This document shows, in pieces, positions 26,477-34,839 of a stretch of DNA of 64,000 bases. The first letter of the stretch is position 1. Each line of letters opens with the position of its first letter. The position numbers and the translations under genes were made by a program. This stretch comes from Alteribacillus bidgolensis (GTDB taxonomy: Bacteria; Bacillota; Bacilli; Bacillales; Marinococcaceae): positions 1,860,001 through 1,924,000 of the forward strand of contig NZ_KZ614149.1 of the NCBI RefSeq assembly GCF_002886255.1, in the 5' to 3' direction. The notes below the pieces were generated by a model. The model saw nothing but the letters and a program-made list of their open reading frames with translations. It searched no databases and was not told the origin of the DNA.

Positions 26477-26594
26477 TTGTACAAAAAAGGATAAGGTAAA
26501 CAGATATATCATTGCTTACCTATCCTTTTTTTCGACATTTATAATATGTGACATTTTATATTCTCAGCATTATTGTCTTGTTTTTCAATAAAAC
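26477..26594. repeat. Duplicated terminator module, copy A
   Basis: Shares order and most bases with 33002-33130: a strong hairpin (AAAAAAGGATA...TATCCTTTTTTT with inner GGTAA/TTACC) followed by TCGACATTTATAATATGTGA, then TTATTGTCTTG and CAATAAAAC. Confidence 0.75.
26482..26532. terminator. Bidirectional terminator in module A
   Basis: AAAAAAGGATAAGGTAA pairs with TTACCTATCCTTTTTT, leaving an AT-rich loop. T-runs lie on both strands. It may end the arsD-arsA transcript about 350 bases after arsA. Confidence 0.8.
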
Positions 26595-26763
26595 AGGGTC
26601 TTCATTGCTTCTCCTTTATTTAATCCACGTTGAATACGACCTCGTAATGTCTCATTATGTTCGACACTATAGACCCATACATTCGGAAGTTCGCCAGTTC
26701 CTTTCTCTAAAAACGATTCTCACATTTCCTATTTTTTAGACGTGTGCATATCCGTTTGCATAC

Positions 26764-26864
26764 CTATTCATGTAAATGCTTCAGCCTTCGTTCTGCCAAA
26801 TCTACCTGTGATTCATACCTTAAAACCTGAAGTCTTAACGCATGCAAAATTAACGACAAGATGG
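26764..26864 (-). pseudogene. Possible C-terminal remnant of an unidentified gene
   Basis: The minus strand reads LHALRLQVLRYESQVDLAER then RLKHLHE and a stop at 26764, a plausible charged helix at a protein end. An in-frame stop lies shortly upstream and no start or ribosome binding site is seen. The rest of 26595-27165 shows no gene. Confidence 0.25.
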
Positions 26865-27171
26865 TTTAAGAAAAAGCGGTTCCATCATCCCATTTTACGT
26901 TGTAAAGTTGAAAACATCTGAACCAATATCGAATCATTTATTATTCAACTCGTACTGATTACATTTTTAAAATTGTACTTTCCCCATGTTCCCATGAATT
27001 TTTCATTTATCCCGATTACTTTTGACCGAGACTCCCAACTTTTTCATACTTGTGTCATTTTTCCAAAAACAAGCCTTATTTTCAGTATTTGATTAATTAA
27101 AAATGTGATGAAAGTTCTTATCCTCATTAAATATTTTACCTGCCTGACCACCCCCATTGTAGTTCAAATTA

Positions 27172-27201
27172 ATTCGAAGCGAATATGAATCCATTTGATT
27201 C
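27172..27201 (+). promoter_or_regulatory. Candidate activator-binding palindromes upstream of the sigma-54 promoter
   Basis: ATTCGAAGCGAAT is a perfect inverted repeat, followed closely by GAATCCATTTGATTC. They lie about 85-110 bases upstream of the -24 element, a usual distance for enhancer sites of sigma-54 activators. Confidence 0.4.
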
Positions 27202-27282
27202 GAAATAGATTCATTATTTTAAATATATTACTAATCTTCTGATAAATGGCCGCCATTATATGTTTTTTATTACCTATTCTCC

Positions 27283-27300
27283 TTGGCACGGAAATTGCAT
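27283..27300 (+). promoter_or_regulatory. Sigma-54 (SigL) promoter
   Basis: TTGGCACGGAAATTGCAT fits the -24/-12 consensus TTGGCAC-N4-TTGCA perfectly, with GG and GC exactly 10 bases apart. It faces the permease and amidohydrolase genes. A 5' leader of about 260 bases would follow. Confidence 0.85.
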
Positions 27301-27571
27301 TTTTAACTAGTGAGAAGGAATATATGGAATCCTTAATAGTTGGAGAATTTCTAAAAGGAGGTTTAAAAAATATTGAATTGAAGGGCGGAGTTATATGACT
27401 TGTTGATTGGTAGAAAGGAGAACAAGAATTCTTTTGGTGACATATAAGAGCAGAGAGTAGAAAAATGAAAATATTATAAAAGGGGTAACGTTTAAGCTGG
27501 ATGAGAACAAAGACAAGTTCTTTTACAAATAGACAGTTGTGCAAGGGTTTTTGAAGGGGGAATTATAAATA

Positions 27572-28915
27572 ATGACTAACGTAAGGTCAGGAGAGCTTAA
27601 ACGGTCACTTACATTGAGACACGTTGTATTTTTTGGATTGGCTTTTATGGCTCCTGGAACTGCTTTTGCAACTTATGGGGTTGCAGCCAATCAAAGTTCC
27701 GGGATGATAACGTCCGGATATGCTATTGCTTTATTTGTGATGTTATTTACGGCATATAGCTATGCAAAATTAGTGAAAGTCTTTCCATCAGCAGGGTCAG
27801 CATTTACATTTACTCAAAAGGCTATGAATCCCTTTCTCGGTTTTTTAGTTGGTTGGACTGTACTTTTGGATTATATGTTAAGTCCAATGATTAGTTCTCT
27901 AATTTTAGGGATCGCTTTATCTGCTTATTTTCCTGCTATTCCAATGTTCATCTGGATTATCCTTTTCGTAGCTGTGATTACCACTGTTAATATACTTGGG
28001 ATTAAATTTGCTGCCAATTTCAATACCTATAATTTTCTATTTCAACTTATGGTGACTATTCTCTTTTGTATATTTTCAGTAATTTATATACTAAATGGTG
28101 AAGGATTAGGAACGCTTTTTTCTATCCTTCCAATTTATGATCCAGATGTCAATTTTTCAGCGTTAATTGGTGTAATGCCTATTTTGTGTTTTACTTTTCT
28201 CGGTTTTGATGCGGTAACCGCTTTATCAGAAGAAACCGAAAATCCGAAAGAAACCATGCCTAAGGCCATTTTCTTGATTCCTTTAATTGGCGGCCTAATA
28301 TGTATTGTAGTAACCTACTTTTTGCTTTTAGTTTATCCAAATGTTGAAGCGTTTACAGATCCACAATCTGCATACTTAGAAATTATCTTTGTAATAGGTG
28401 GCATCTTCTTAAAATCGCTATTTGTTGCTTCTAGTATTTTAGCTGGTTTTGCTTCAGCCGTTGCTTCCGGATCCAGCGCATCTCGAATTTTATACGCCAT
28501 GGGAAGAGAGAATATCCTTCCCAAGCAATTTTTTGGATATATTTCACCTAAATTTCATACCCCCATATATAATATTTTATTTGTCGCCTTAGTTGCATTG
28601 ACAGCTATTTTTTTTAATCTGACTACTGCAACAGCCTTTATTAACTTTGGTGCTTTTTTTACCTTTATTTTTGTAAACCTTTCCGTCATTAGCTACTTTT
28701 TTATAAGAAAAAGACAGCATTCATTAAAAGAAACCATTCAATATCTCGTCATTCCAGCAATAGGGGCAATCTTCATTTTTGGTTTACTGCTAACTCAAGA
28801 CATGTATGCACTAGTTTTAGGGGGATGTTGGCTTATTGTCGGGTCCCTATATCTTATAAGGAAGACAAAAAGTTTTAAACAAATGCCAACAAATCTATTT
28901 TCAGATAGTAAGTAA
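27572..28915 (+). CDS. APC family amino acid/polyamine permease
   Basis: A 447-residue transporter with about 12 membrane segments and APC signatures (LTLRHVVFFGLAFMAPGTAF, FLGFDAVTALSEETENPKETMP, SRILYAMGRENILP). AAGGGGG lies 10 bases before ATG 27572. The adjacent amidohydrolase gene and shared sigma-54 promoter suggest that it imports the compound whose breakdown starts with that enzyme, perhaps an amino acid derivative or amide. Substrate not determined. Confidence 0.87.
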   Translation: MTNVRSGELKRSLTLRHVVFFGLAFMAPGTAFATYGVAANQSSGMITSGYAIALFVMLFTAYSYAKLVKVFPSAGSAFTFTQKAMNPFLGFLVGWTVLLDYMLSPMISSLILGIALSAYFPAIPMFIWIILFVAVITTVNILGIKFAANFNTYNFLFQLMVTILFCIFSVIYILNGEGLGTLFSILPIYDPDVNFSALIGVMPILCFTFLGFDAVTALSEETENPKETMPKAIFLIPLIGGLICIVVTYFLLLVYPNVEAFTDPQSAYLEIIFVIGGIFLKSLFVASSILAGFASAVASGSSASRILYAMGRENILPKQFFGYISPKFHTPIYNILFVALVALTAIFFNLTTATAFINFGAFFTFIFVNLSVISYFFIRKRQHSLKETIQYLVIPAIGAIFIFGLLLTQDMYALVLGGCWLIVGSLYLIRKTKSFKQMPTNLFSDSK

Positions 28916-28984
28916 TGAATTTGGGGTCACTTGTGTTTTTTAAAAAGAAAATAATTTTAAAAATATAGGAGGAAATGAAAGTTT

Positions 28985-30610
28985 ATGAGTGCTCAAAAAA
29001 AAGCTGATATAATTCTTACAGGCAACGCAGTTTTTACGGGGGTTTCAAATAGGCCAAGCCCTGCATCAATCGCTATTGTTGACAATAAGATAGCAGGAAT
29101 TGGGGCTGAGAACGAAATGGAATCGTTTATCGGTCCGAATACGAAAAGCTACCAATTTAATGATCACCTGATCATGCCGGGATTCCATGATTTCCATCTA
29201 CACATTATGATGGGATCCATTTTAGAGAACGGTGTCCATTTATCAGCGGCACGTTCAGAAGATGAAGCAGTACAAATGGTGAGCCGGTATTCTGAGGCCC
29301 ATCAGGAAGAAGAGTGGATTATTGGTGTTGGGTGGGATGCTAGTTACTGGAATGACAAGCAGCAGCCGCACCGTTCCTCATTGGATCGTGTTGTCTCGGA
29401 TCGCCCCATTCTTCTTTATCACGCTGAAATGCATTATGCATGGGTAAACAGCAAAGCATTGGAAATATGCAACATCAATCAATTTACTGAAAATCCTTCT
29501 TACGGATATATTAACAGGGACGAAAATGGAATTCCAACTGGGATTTTATATGAAGAAGCGACGGGATTAATTGAACAAAAGGCTTTTGCTTTTTCAAAGG
29601 AAAAGGAAAGGGATTTGTTTAAGAAATTCCTTGAGCTGTCTGCACATGTAGGTATTACCTCGGTTAATGACATGTACGGTGGATCTATAGATAACGACAA
29701 ATACTACGACCTGTTTAAGGAATTTGAAGAAAAGGATGAATTAACAACTCGTATTCATATCTTACCTTCTATAGATAAGGATCTGGAGAGTGCCAAACAA
29801 TTGCGCAATAAATATACATCGGATAAACTTCAATTTTCAGGACTAAAAGGTTTCATTGATGGCGTAATAACCAGCCGTACTGCTTACTTAGTCGGTCCAT
29901 ATGCTGACGACTCTGAAACATGCGGGGAATTAGTCTATTCTCCGGAGGTTATTAAAAATAAGGTAGTTGAAGCAGACAGAGAAGGATTCCGTATTCGATT
30001 TCATGCTATTGGCGATGGAGCAGTACGCTTAGCCTTGGATGCTTTCGAAGAAGCCCAGAAAGCGAACGGAAAAAAAGATATCAGACATACGATCGAGCAC
30101 GTTGAGGTTATCCATCCGGAAGATATTTTCCGTTTTCAAGAGCTAGACGTGATTGCCTCTATGCAACCGGAACTCATGGCTCAAAGTGAAAGGGAAAATT
30201 ATGCCTCTCTTATCGGTAAGGAGAAAGAGCCATTTGTGTTCCCGGTTAACACATTAATGGGTACAGGTGCTACTGTAACATTGGGAACTGATTTTCCTGT
30301 TGCCCCATTAAATCCTTTGTTGGAAATTTACCGAGCAGTTACTAGAATGTCTAGTGATGGGCGACCATGGCATGCCTACGAAGGAATTTCGCTAGCCGAA
30401 GCATTAAAAGGTTACACAATGTCCCCTGCTTACGGTACGTTCAGAGAGCACGAACTAGGCACACTAGAAATAGGAAAACTTGCCGATATCACTGTGTTAG
30501 ATCGAAACCTGTTTGAAGTTCCTGTAGAAGAAATACGTGACGCGAAGGTAAGATTAACAATGGTAGATGGTAAAGTTGTTTATGATCATTCAGAAGGCTT
30601 ATCAAGATAA
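28985..30610 (+). CDS. Amidohydrolase family protein (YtcJ-like)
   Basis: A 541-residue metal-dependent hydrolase of the amidohydrolase-3/YtcJ branch. The metal ligands HxH appear in GFHDFHLH, with further conserved regions FHAIGDGAVRLALDAFE, IEHVEVIHPED and GTDFPVAPLNP. The C-terminal beta domain ends LGTLEIGKLADITVLD as usual. Family members hydrolyse N-substituted amides. AGGAGG precedes the ATG by 12 bases. It lies 69 bases after the permease gene and is probably in the same sigma-54 operon. Confidence 0.87.
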   Translation: MSAQKKADIILTGNAVFTGVSNRPSPASIAIVDNKIAGIGAENEMESFIGPNTKSYQFNDHLIMPGFHDFHLHIMMGSILENGVHLSAARSEDEAVQMVSRYSEAHQEEEWIIGVGWDASYWNDKQQPHRSSLDRVVSDRPILLYHAEMHYAWVNSKALEICNINQFTENPSYGYINRDENGIPTGILYEEATGLIEQKAFAFSKEKERDLFKKFLELSAHVGITSVNDMYGGSIDNDKYYDLFKEFEEKDELTTRIHILPSIDKDLESAKQLRNKYTSDKLQFSGLKGFIDGVITSRTAYLVGPYADDSETCGELVYSPEVIKNKVVEADREGFRIRFHAIGDGAVRLALDAFEEAQKANGKKDIRHTIEHVEVIHPEDIFRFQELDVIASMQPELMAQSERENYASLIGKEKEPFVFPVNTLMGTGATVTLGTDFPVAPLNPLLEIYRAVTRMSSDGRPWHAYEGISLAEALKGYTMSPAYGTFREHELGTLEIGKLADITVLDRNLFEVPVEEIRDAKVRLTMVDGKVVYDHSEGLSR

Positions 30611-30983
30611 TTAGATGCAATTTTCAAATGTAACTCCTTATAAATACAAGGGTTAACAATCTATAAAGCGTTAAAATCAAAATCGCAATCAAACTAATAG
30701 CAGAATCTACAAGCATCTTGAAAAGTTCCTACGTTATGAGTGTAAATAGCGTTATAAAGGGTATCGTCAGGAGTTTTTATAATTATTTTGCATTAAAAAA
30801 ATAGAGGATCACAGTGCGAGAAATTAACGCTGAACCTTATTAAATATATAAAATCTATTTCTAATTTAGGATCTTTCATAATACCAGCTAAATCTATGCT
30901 ATATGCTTATTCATTTAAAGGATAACTTATGTTAGTCAAGACTAATATGAGGAAAAAATTCAATTCTGTGTTAAAAGCAATCC
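30611..30983. other. Gene-poor interval
   Basis: No gene supported. A 30-codon frame on the minus strand (30716-30624) encodes a single hydrophobic helix behind a weak TAGGA, but nothing else supports it. Confidence 0.4.
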
Positions 30984-31025
30984 TATCAATTCAAAATGAA
31001 TTTTTTGATTCATTTTGAATTGATA
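30984..31025. terminator. Perfect 17-bp inverted repeat, convergent terminator
   Basis: TATCAATTCAAAATGAA and TTCATTTTGAATTGATA are perfect reverse complements around a T-rich 8-base loop. It separates the amidohydrolase gene from the convergent regulator remnant, whose stop codon lies inside it. Confidence 0.7.
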
Positions 31026-32320
31026 TTGTATTTCTTTAAGCGACGTACCACTGTCGCTTGACTCAATCCAAGGTAATCTGCCATTTCATACGTTGTTTTA
31101 TATTGACGATATGCTCTTTCCAGCCACCTTTTTTCGATCTCTTTTAATACATCTTGCAAAGTCAGCCCTTGATTTTCAAAGGCTTCTAGAGACCAGTCTC
31201 GTTCTGCATAATTTTTTTCTTACTATCATTGAAAAATGGAAGTAACGAAGGGTAAATAACGTTCGTCTCAGCGGTTACAACTAATCGTTCGATAAGATTC
31301 TCTAGTTTACGCACATTCCCAGGCCATTCATATTCTAAAAGCGCATCAATTGTGGCTGAATGAAAAAATTTATCAGATCCATATTTTTGATTGAAAATCG
31401 AAAGAAAGTGATGGATAAATTCATATTTATCTTCTTTTCTTTCGCGAAGTGACGGGACCTTAATTGGAATAACATTTAAGCGCTAGTATAAATCTTTCCG
31501 GAATTTACCCTGTTTTACTAATTCTTCAAGGTCTTGTTTGTTGCTGCAACCAGCCGGAAATCCACTTCCTTTTGTTTTGCCCGCCAACTCTTGTAAGCTT
31601 TTTTTCTTGTAATACTTTTAAAAGTTTAACCTAAATATCGAGAGGGAGTTCGGCGACTTCATCAAGAAAAAATGTCCCTTTATGCGCAAGTTCGATCATT
31701 CCTGCTTTGCCTTTTTTGTTTGGACCTGTGAAACAACCTGCTTCATAGCCGAACATTTCTCATTCAAATAGAGTTGCAGGGATGCCCCGCAGTTGACTTC
31801 GATAAATGTTTCCCGTTTTCTTTCACTCCCGTTATGTAAGGCACGTGCAAAAACGTTTTCCCAACGTCGGACTCACCTGGAAAACAACTGTCGCCTCAGA
31901 CCTCTCTACTCGGTAAACAAGCTCCCAAATTTTTTTCATCGCCTTACTCTTGGTCACCATATTGTCTAAATTTGTTTCTTTCTCCCTAAGCTCTTCAATT
32001 TCCGTTTTATATCGTTTTATTTTTGAATGCAGCTGTTCATAGTCTTCTTTTAATTTTTGAATTTCCGTCAAATCGTGAGAAAAACTCAACACCCTAATGA
32101 TCTTCTTTTCAGTGTTAAAAATAGGGACCCCCGTTGCCATTACAACTTTACCTGTCGGCGTTTTCTGCATCACTTGAACTTCCTTTGGGAAAAAAATGCT
32201 CTGTGTTTCAAGCTGAAATACTGATTTTCCAATTAAAAAAGAAACAAATTTTCCGTAAATGGCTTGACAATTCGGACTAGCTCTGTTAAAAAACTTGTAC
32301 CAACGAGATATAGCATTCAC
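31010..32320 (-). pseudogene. Sigma-54-dependent transcriptional activator, multiply frameshifted
   Basis: The remains of a PAS - AAA+ - Fis-type HTH activator. The PAS domain survives (KVVMATGVPIFN...SFSHDLTEIQKL, near 32000-32200), followed by a coiled linker. The Walker A region GESDVGKT (near 31860) is in another frame from the preceding VVFQ. FARALHNGSERKRETFIEVN lies in yet another, the GAFTGA loop reads as GYEAGCFTG, and the HTH (KTTYEMADYLGLSQATVVRR) ends at 31010. At least four frame breaks are needed to join them. Its position next to a sigma-54 promoter implies it once activated the permease-amidohydrolase operon. Confidence 0.85.
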
Positions 32321-32349
32321 TGGATACCAAGAGCCTACACCAATTCGAG

Positions 32350-32529
32350 TAACTCAAATCTGTTAGTGATTTACACGATGTTATTTCTGATTATGTAGAT
32401 GTAGATGAAGCTATATTTCGAAGTCCCGAAGAACTTGAAAAAGATTTAGAAGAATATAAAGAAAAAGTCGGTGTATTCAATAATGTTATTGGTGGAACTT
32501 GTGTCACAGAGACCATGTATTTCCCATAA
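32350..32529 (+). pseudogene. C-terminal fragment of an unidentified gene
   Basis: A frame reading LKSVSDLHDVISDYVDVDEA and continuing through an acidic helix to GGTCVTETMYFP and a stop, with a stop immediately upstream and no start site. Amino-acid composition looks protein-like. The family was not recognised. Confidence 0.4.
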
Positions 32530-32710
32530 AAACGCAATGTTTAGGTTGTCAAGGCAAGGTCCCCTCGACAGAGAGTCAAGAGAATTTCCTGTGCTGAAAG
32601 TAAAACATCACAGATTTCAGGGAGAAGAAAAACCAAAGTTATAAACTACTCTTTAGATGTTTCTGAGAAAAAACAGGGGAGTCCTATAATGTTTTTTTGA
32701 GGGGAGTATT

Positions 32711-32967
32711 TTGAAATTAGGTATTATCATTCTTAGTCTTTTTCTTCTTGTGGGGTGTCAAGGAGACAATCCTATCTTAACTGGAGAAAGCGGCCATTGG
32801 TTGATCTACTATTACGTGGAGAAGGAAAAAATAGTATAGAAACAGAGTATAGTGTTGAGTATATAGGAGAATCAGAAGTACCAGAAACAATTGAACTGAG
32901 AGTATGGGACCACCTCAGTAAAAATTTTAAGCGACTATCTCTTGGGATTCAAACAAAGAAGAAATAG
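32711..32967 (+). pseudogene. Small lipoprotein gene with a frameshift
   Basis: TTG 32711, behind GGGGAG, starts a signal peptide MKLGIIILSLFLLVGC with a lipobox (LVGC) and continues QGDNPILTGESGHWLIYYY before an early stop. The adjacent frame continues with NSIETEYSVEYIGESEVPET to a stop at 32967. Joining the two near 32815-32840 gives an 80-90-residue lipoprotein of a type common in Bacillus. Function unknown; a sequencing error is possible. Confidence 0.55.
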
Positions 32968-33001
32968 TAATGAAAAAAGTTCAACAACTTTGTATTTTGT
33001 T

Positions 33002-33130
33002 ATTGTACAAAAAAGGATAGGTAAGCAGATATATCGCTGCTTACCTATCCTTTTATTCGACATTATAATGTGTGATATTTTCAGCTAATTTTAAAGTATT
33101 TTAATTATTGTCTTGCCTTGCAATAAAACT
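33002..33130. repeat. Duplicated terminator module, copy B
   Basis: Homologous to 26477-26594: TTGTACAAAAAAGGATA, the hairpin, TTCGACATTATAATGTGTGA and ATTGTCTTG...CAATAAAAC are kept in the same order. Confidence 0.75.
33009..33055. terminator. Bidirectional terminator in module B
   Basis: AAAAAAGGATAGGTAAGCA pairs with TGCTTACCTATCCTTTT around ATATATC-rich loop bases. It stands between the lipoprotein remnant and a convergent small gene. Confidence 0.85.
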
Positions 33131-33154
33131 CTTAGGCCGGTTCTTTTACGTGTC

Positions 33155-33322
33155 TCATGTGCGGCTCGTTTCTTCTCGAACTCTTGCTTTTTCAAATATC
33201 AGTGTCATTTGCGTCGTATATCGTTTCAAAGCATCATCATCTTCAGCATGTTTTACTTTTTCTTGCAGTTCATCAATTTTATCTTTCTCTTCCGCCGACA
33301 AATAGTCATATTCCGTAGTCAT
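33155..33322 (-). CDS. Small acidic hypothetical protein
   Basis: A 55-residue, highly charged, probably helical protein starting MTTEYDYLSAEEKDKIDELQ. AAGGAGG lies 11 bases before ATG 33322, and an adjacent TTG at 33325 is an alternative start. There is no membrane segment. It converges on the terminator of module B. No family recognised. Confidence 0.55.
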   Translation of the reverse strand: MTTEYDYLSAEEKDKIDELQEKVKHAEDDDALKRYTTQMTLIFEKARVREETSRT

Positions 33323-33420
33323 CAAGGATCTTCCCTCCTTTTTCAAAAACTCGGATTTTCCGCTACATTTGTCATTATGGCAATTTCTATCTTTTTTTAG
33401 ACGTATTTCGTGCGTTCTTT

Positions 33421-33590
33421 TTAGAAAAACTCGTTTTGTCGAAGGTAAAGGAATCCACCAAAGTTAAAGGAACTTCTAGTAAGTGCGAACGTCCTGTTCC
33501 GGGTAATAGAAATCACCACATCGTGTGGAAGTACGTCCTATGGCAGCAGCATTTTTACATCCTGTACATCGAATGCCGTCGTTTTTTTTA
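33421..33590 (+). repeat. Dispersed intergenic repeat, copy R6 (long, diverged form)
   Basis: Starts TTAGAAAAACTCG and continues with a spacer whose TTTACATCCTGTACATCGAA corresponds to AGTACGTCCTGTACGTTGAA in R3. Core bases have decayed. The following 33591-33779 is AT-rich with no gene. Confidence 0.6.
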
Positions 33591-33779
33591 TTCTGTTAAC
33601 CAATAAAATCCTATAATTCTTAACAGTGAAAACAAAGGAAAAAGTACATGAGAATAAATTATATTGATGTTGTAATCACGAGGAAAAAGAGGACAATTTA
33701 TTTCAAACTTATATTCTTCTCAAAATATACCATATATTCTTACGTAAAGTAAATTATTACGTTTGATGAGATAATAATC

Positions 33780-33819
33780 CAAAAGGAGCTATCCCTAACC
33801 TATTGGACGCTCCTTTTTT
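33780..33819 (+). terminator. Terminator-like hairpin
   Basis: AAAAGGAGC pairs with GCTCCTTTTTT around a 19-base loop, with T-runs on both strands. It lies between repeat R6 and the end of arsI, and could end the arsI transcript on the minus strand. Confidence 0.6.
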
Positions 33820-33905
33820 ATGAATAGAATTAAGGTTATTTGATGAGGAACCGAGTCACTCGTACTGTCCATTTTGAGGTTTCAAACAACCCCCCTTACA
33901 TCATT

Positions 33906-34304
33906 TTATGAACAGCACGTAATAGTGCGTGAATGATTTTCTTCCGAATCCGCTATCGTATAGAAATATTCCCATTCATTTCCGTCCGGATCTGTTATCA
34001 TAAATTTGTCTTGAAGCGCATAACAGCAAGTGGTATTCATTTCATCTCTTGAAAAATATCCTTTTTCTTCTAGACGTTTTTTATGATACATTACATCTTC
34101 TTTATTTTCTAGCTGTATACCGAAATGGCCCACTTGGTTTCCTTCTATTTTTCCACTCTTATTTAACGTAAAATTTACTGGAACCGCAGCAGGCATAAAT
34201 TTGGCGTAATCCTGTTTTTTCTTAACAGGTCCCTCCTCAAACACATCCTCGTAAAAACGAATCGATTTTTCTAAATCAGTGACATTTAACCCAACATGAA
34301 TCAT
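33906..34304 (-). CDS. arsI: ArsI/CadI family C-As lyase (glyoxalase fold)
   Basis: A 132-residue VOC-fold metalloenzyme. The vicinal thiols C93-C94 in NTTCCYALQDKF, with H3 (MIHVGLNVTDLEKSIRFY) and the DPDGNEWEYF ending, match ArsI, the dioxygenase that breaks the carbon-arsenic bond of methylarsenite and aromatic arsenicals. The related CadI proteins are also cadmium-inducible, so metal specificity is not certain. An ArsR-type operator lies just upstream, and its arsR follows on the same strand 75 bases further up. An extra CC pair ends the protein (TITCCS). Confidence 0.85.
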   Translation of the reverse strand: MIHVGLNVTDLEKSIRFYEDVFEEGPVKKKQDYAKFMPAAVPVNFTLNKSGKIEGNQVGHFGIQLENKEDVMYHKKRLEEKGYFSRDEMNTTCCYALQDKFMITDPDGNEWEYFYTIADSEENHSRTITCCS

Positions 34305-34323
34305 ATAAAATCCTCCTCTTTTT

Positions 34324-34341
34324 AATCAAATTTTTTTGATT
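34324..34341 (-). promoter_or_regulatory. ArsR-type operator upstream of arsI
   Basis: AATCAAATTTTTTTGATT, an AATCAA-N6-TTGATT inverted repeat. The same palindrome occurs upstream of the adjacent arsR gene, indicating a shared regulator. Confidence 0.65.
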
Positions 34342-34349
34342 AATTTAAT

Positions 34350-34379
34350 TTAGAAAAACTCGGATTAATTGCCAAGTCT
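34350..34379 (+). repeat. Dispersed intergenic repeat, copy R7 (core only)
   Basis: TTAGAAAAACTCGGATTAAT followed by TGCCAAGTC. Only the left module remains. It overlaps the end of the arsR gene by one base and lies near the minD-side edge of the inserted block. Confidence 0.65.
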
Positions 34380-34732
34380 TAAGCCCGTTGTTGTTCATCA
34401 GAATTACGTTTAGCACCTTTGCGAAACAAACAACACAGCTCTTCAGATAAAACATGGTTCACTTCTGTTTCATTAAGCTTATAATAACTCCAAGTGCCTT
34501 TTGTTTCCTTTAAGATAAATCCTGCATCTAATAATATTTTCAAGTGGTAAGATAATTTGGATTGAGATAGATCGAGTATATCGGTTAAATCACAAACACA
34601 AACACTGTCATGTCTCGTAAGCTCATGCATAATTTCAAGACGCTTTTCATCAGCGAGCGCTTTAAATTTCTTTTTATAGCTCTCAAAGGAGATATTAGAT
34701 TTACTAATATCTTTAAGCAGCAAAGATTTCAT
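34379..34732 (-). CDS. arsR: ArsR family regulator paired with arsI
   Basis: A 117-residue winged-helix repressor distinct from the ArsR at 23.6 kb. It has a metalloid-type motif VCVCDL and a C-terminal CC (EELCCLF), and the recognition helix LSQSKLSYHLKILLDAGFI. ATG 34732 has AAGGGG 8 bases upstream; the longer frame has none. Its operator palindrome overlaps its promoter region and recurs before arsI, so it probably senses organic or inorganic arsenic and controls both genes. Confidence 0.88.
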   Translation of the reverse strand: MKSLLLKDISKSNISFESYKKKFKALADEKRLEIMHELTRHDSVCVCDLTDILDLSQSKLSYHLKILLDAGFILKETKGTWSYYKLNETEVNHVLSEELCCLFRKGAKRNSDEQQRA

Positions 34733-34744
34733 TGGAATCCCCTT

Positions 34745-34762
34745 AATCAATTTTTTTTGATT
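34745..34762 (-). promoter_or_regulatory. ArsR-type operator upstream of arsR
   Basis: AATCAATTTTTTTTGATT, the twin of the operator at 34324-34341, placed immediately before the ribosome binding site of arsR (autoregulation). Confidence 0.65.
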
Positions 34763-34799
34763 TAACAGTAGTATATAGAAAACTTTGGCAGAATGCAAG

Positions 34800-34832
34800 A
34801 AAAAAACTGCTTCCTTTTTTAGAGGAAGCAGT
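34800..34832 (-). terminator. Terminator after minD
   Basis: ACTGCTTCC pairs with GGAAGCAGT around a 9-base loop on the minus strand, followed by TTTTTT. It closes the mre-min transcript. Confidence 0.88.
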
Positions 34833-34839
34833 AGAACCG

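Noticed and set aside
26548..26739. 63-codon plus-strand frame after terminator module A
   Set aside because: AT-rich low-complexity translation without a ribosome binding site.
30624..30716. 30-codon minus-strand frame encoding one hydrophobic helix
   Set aside because: Only a weak TAGGA upstream and no neighbour or family to support it.
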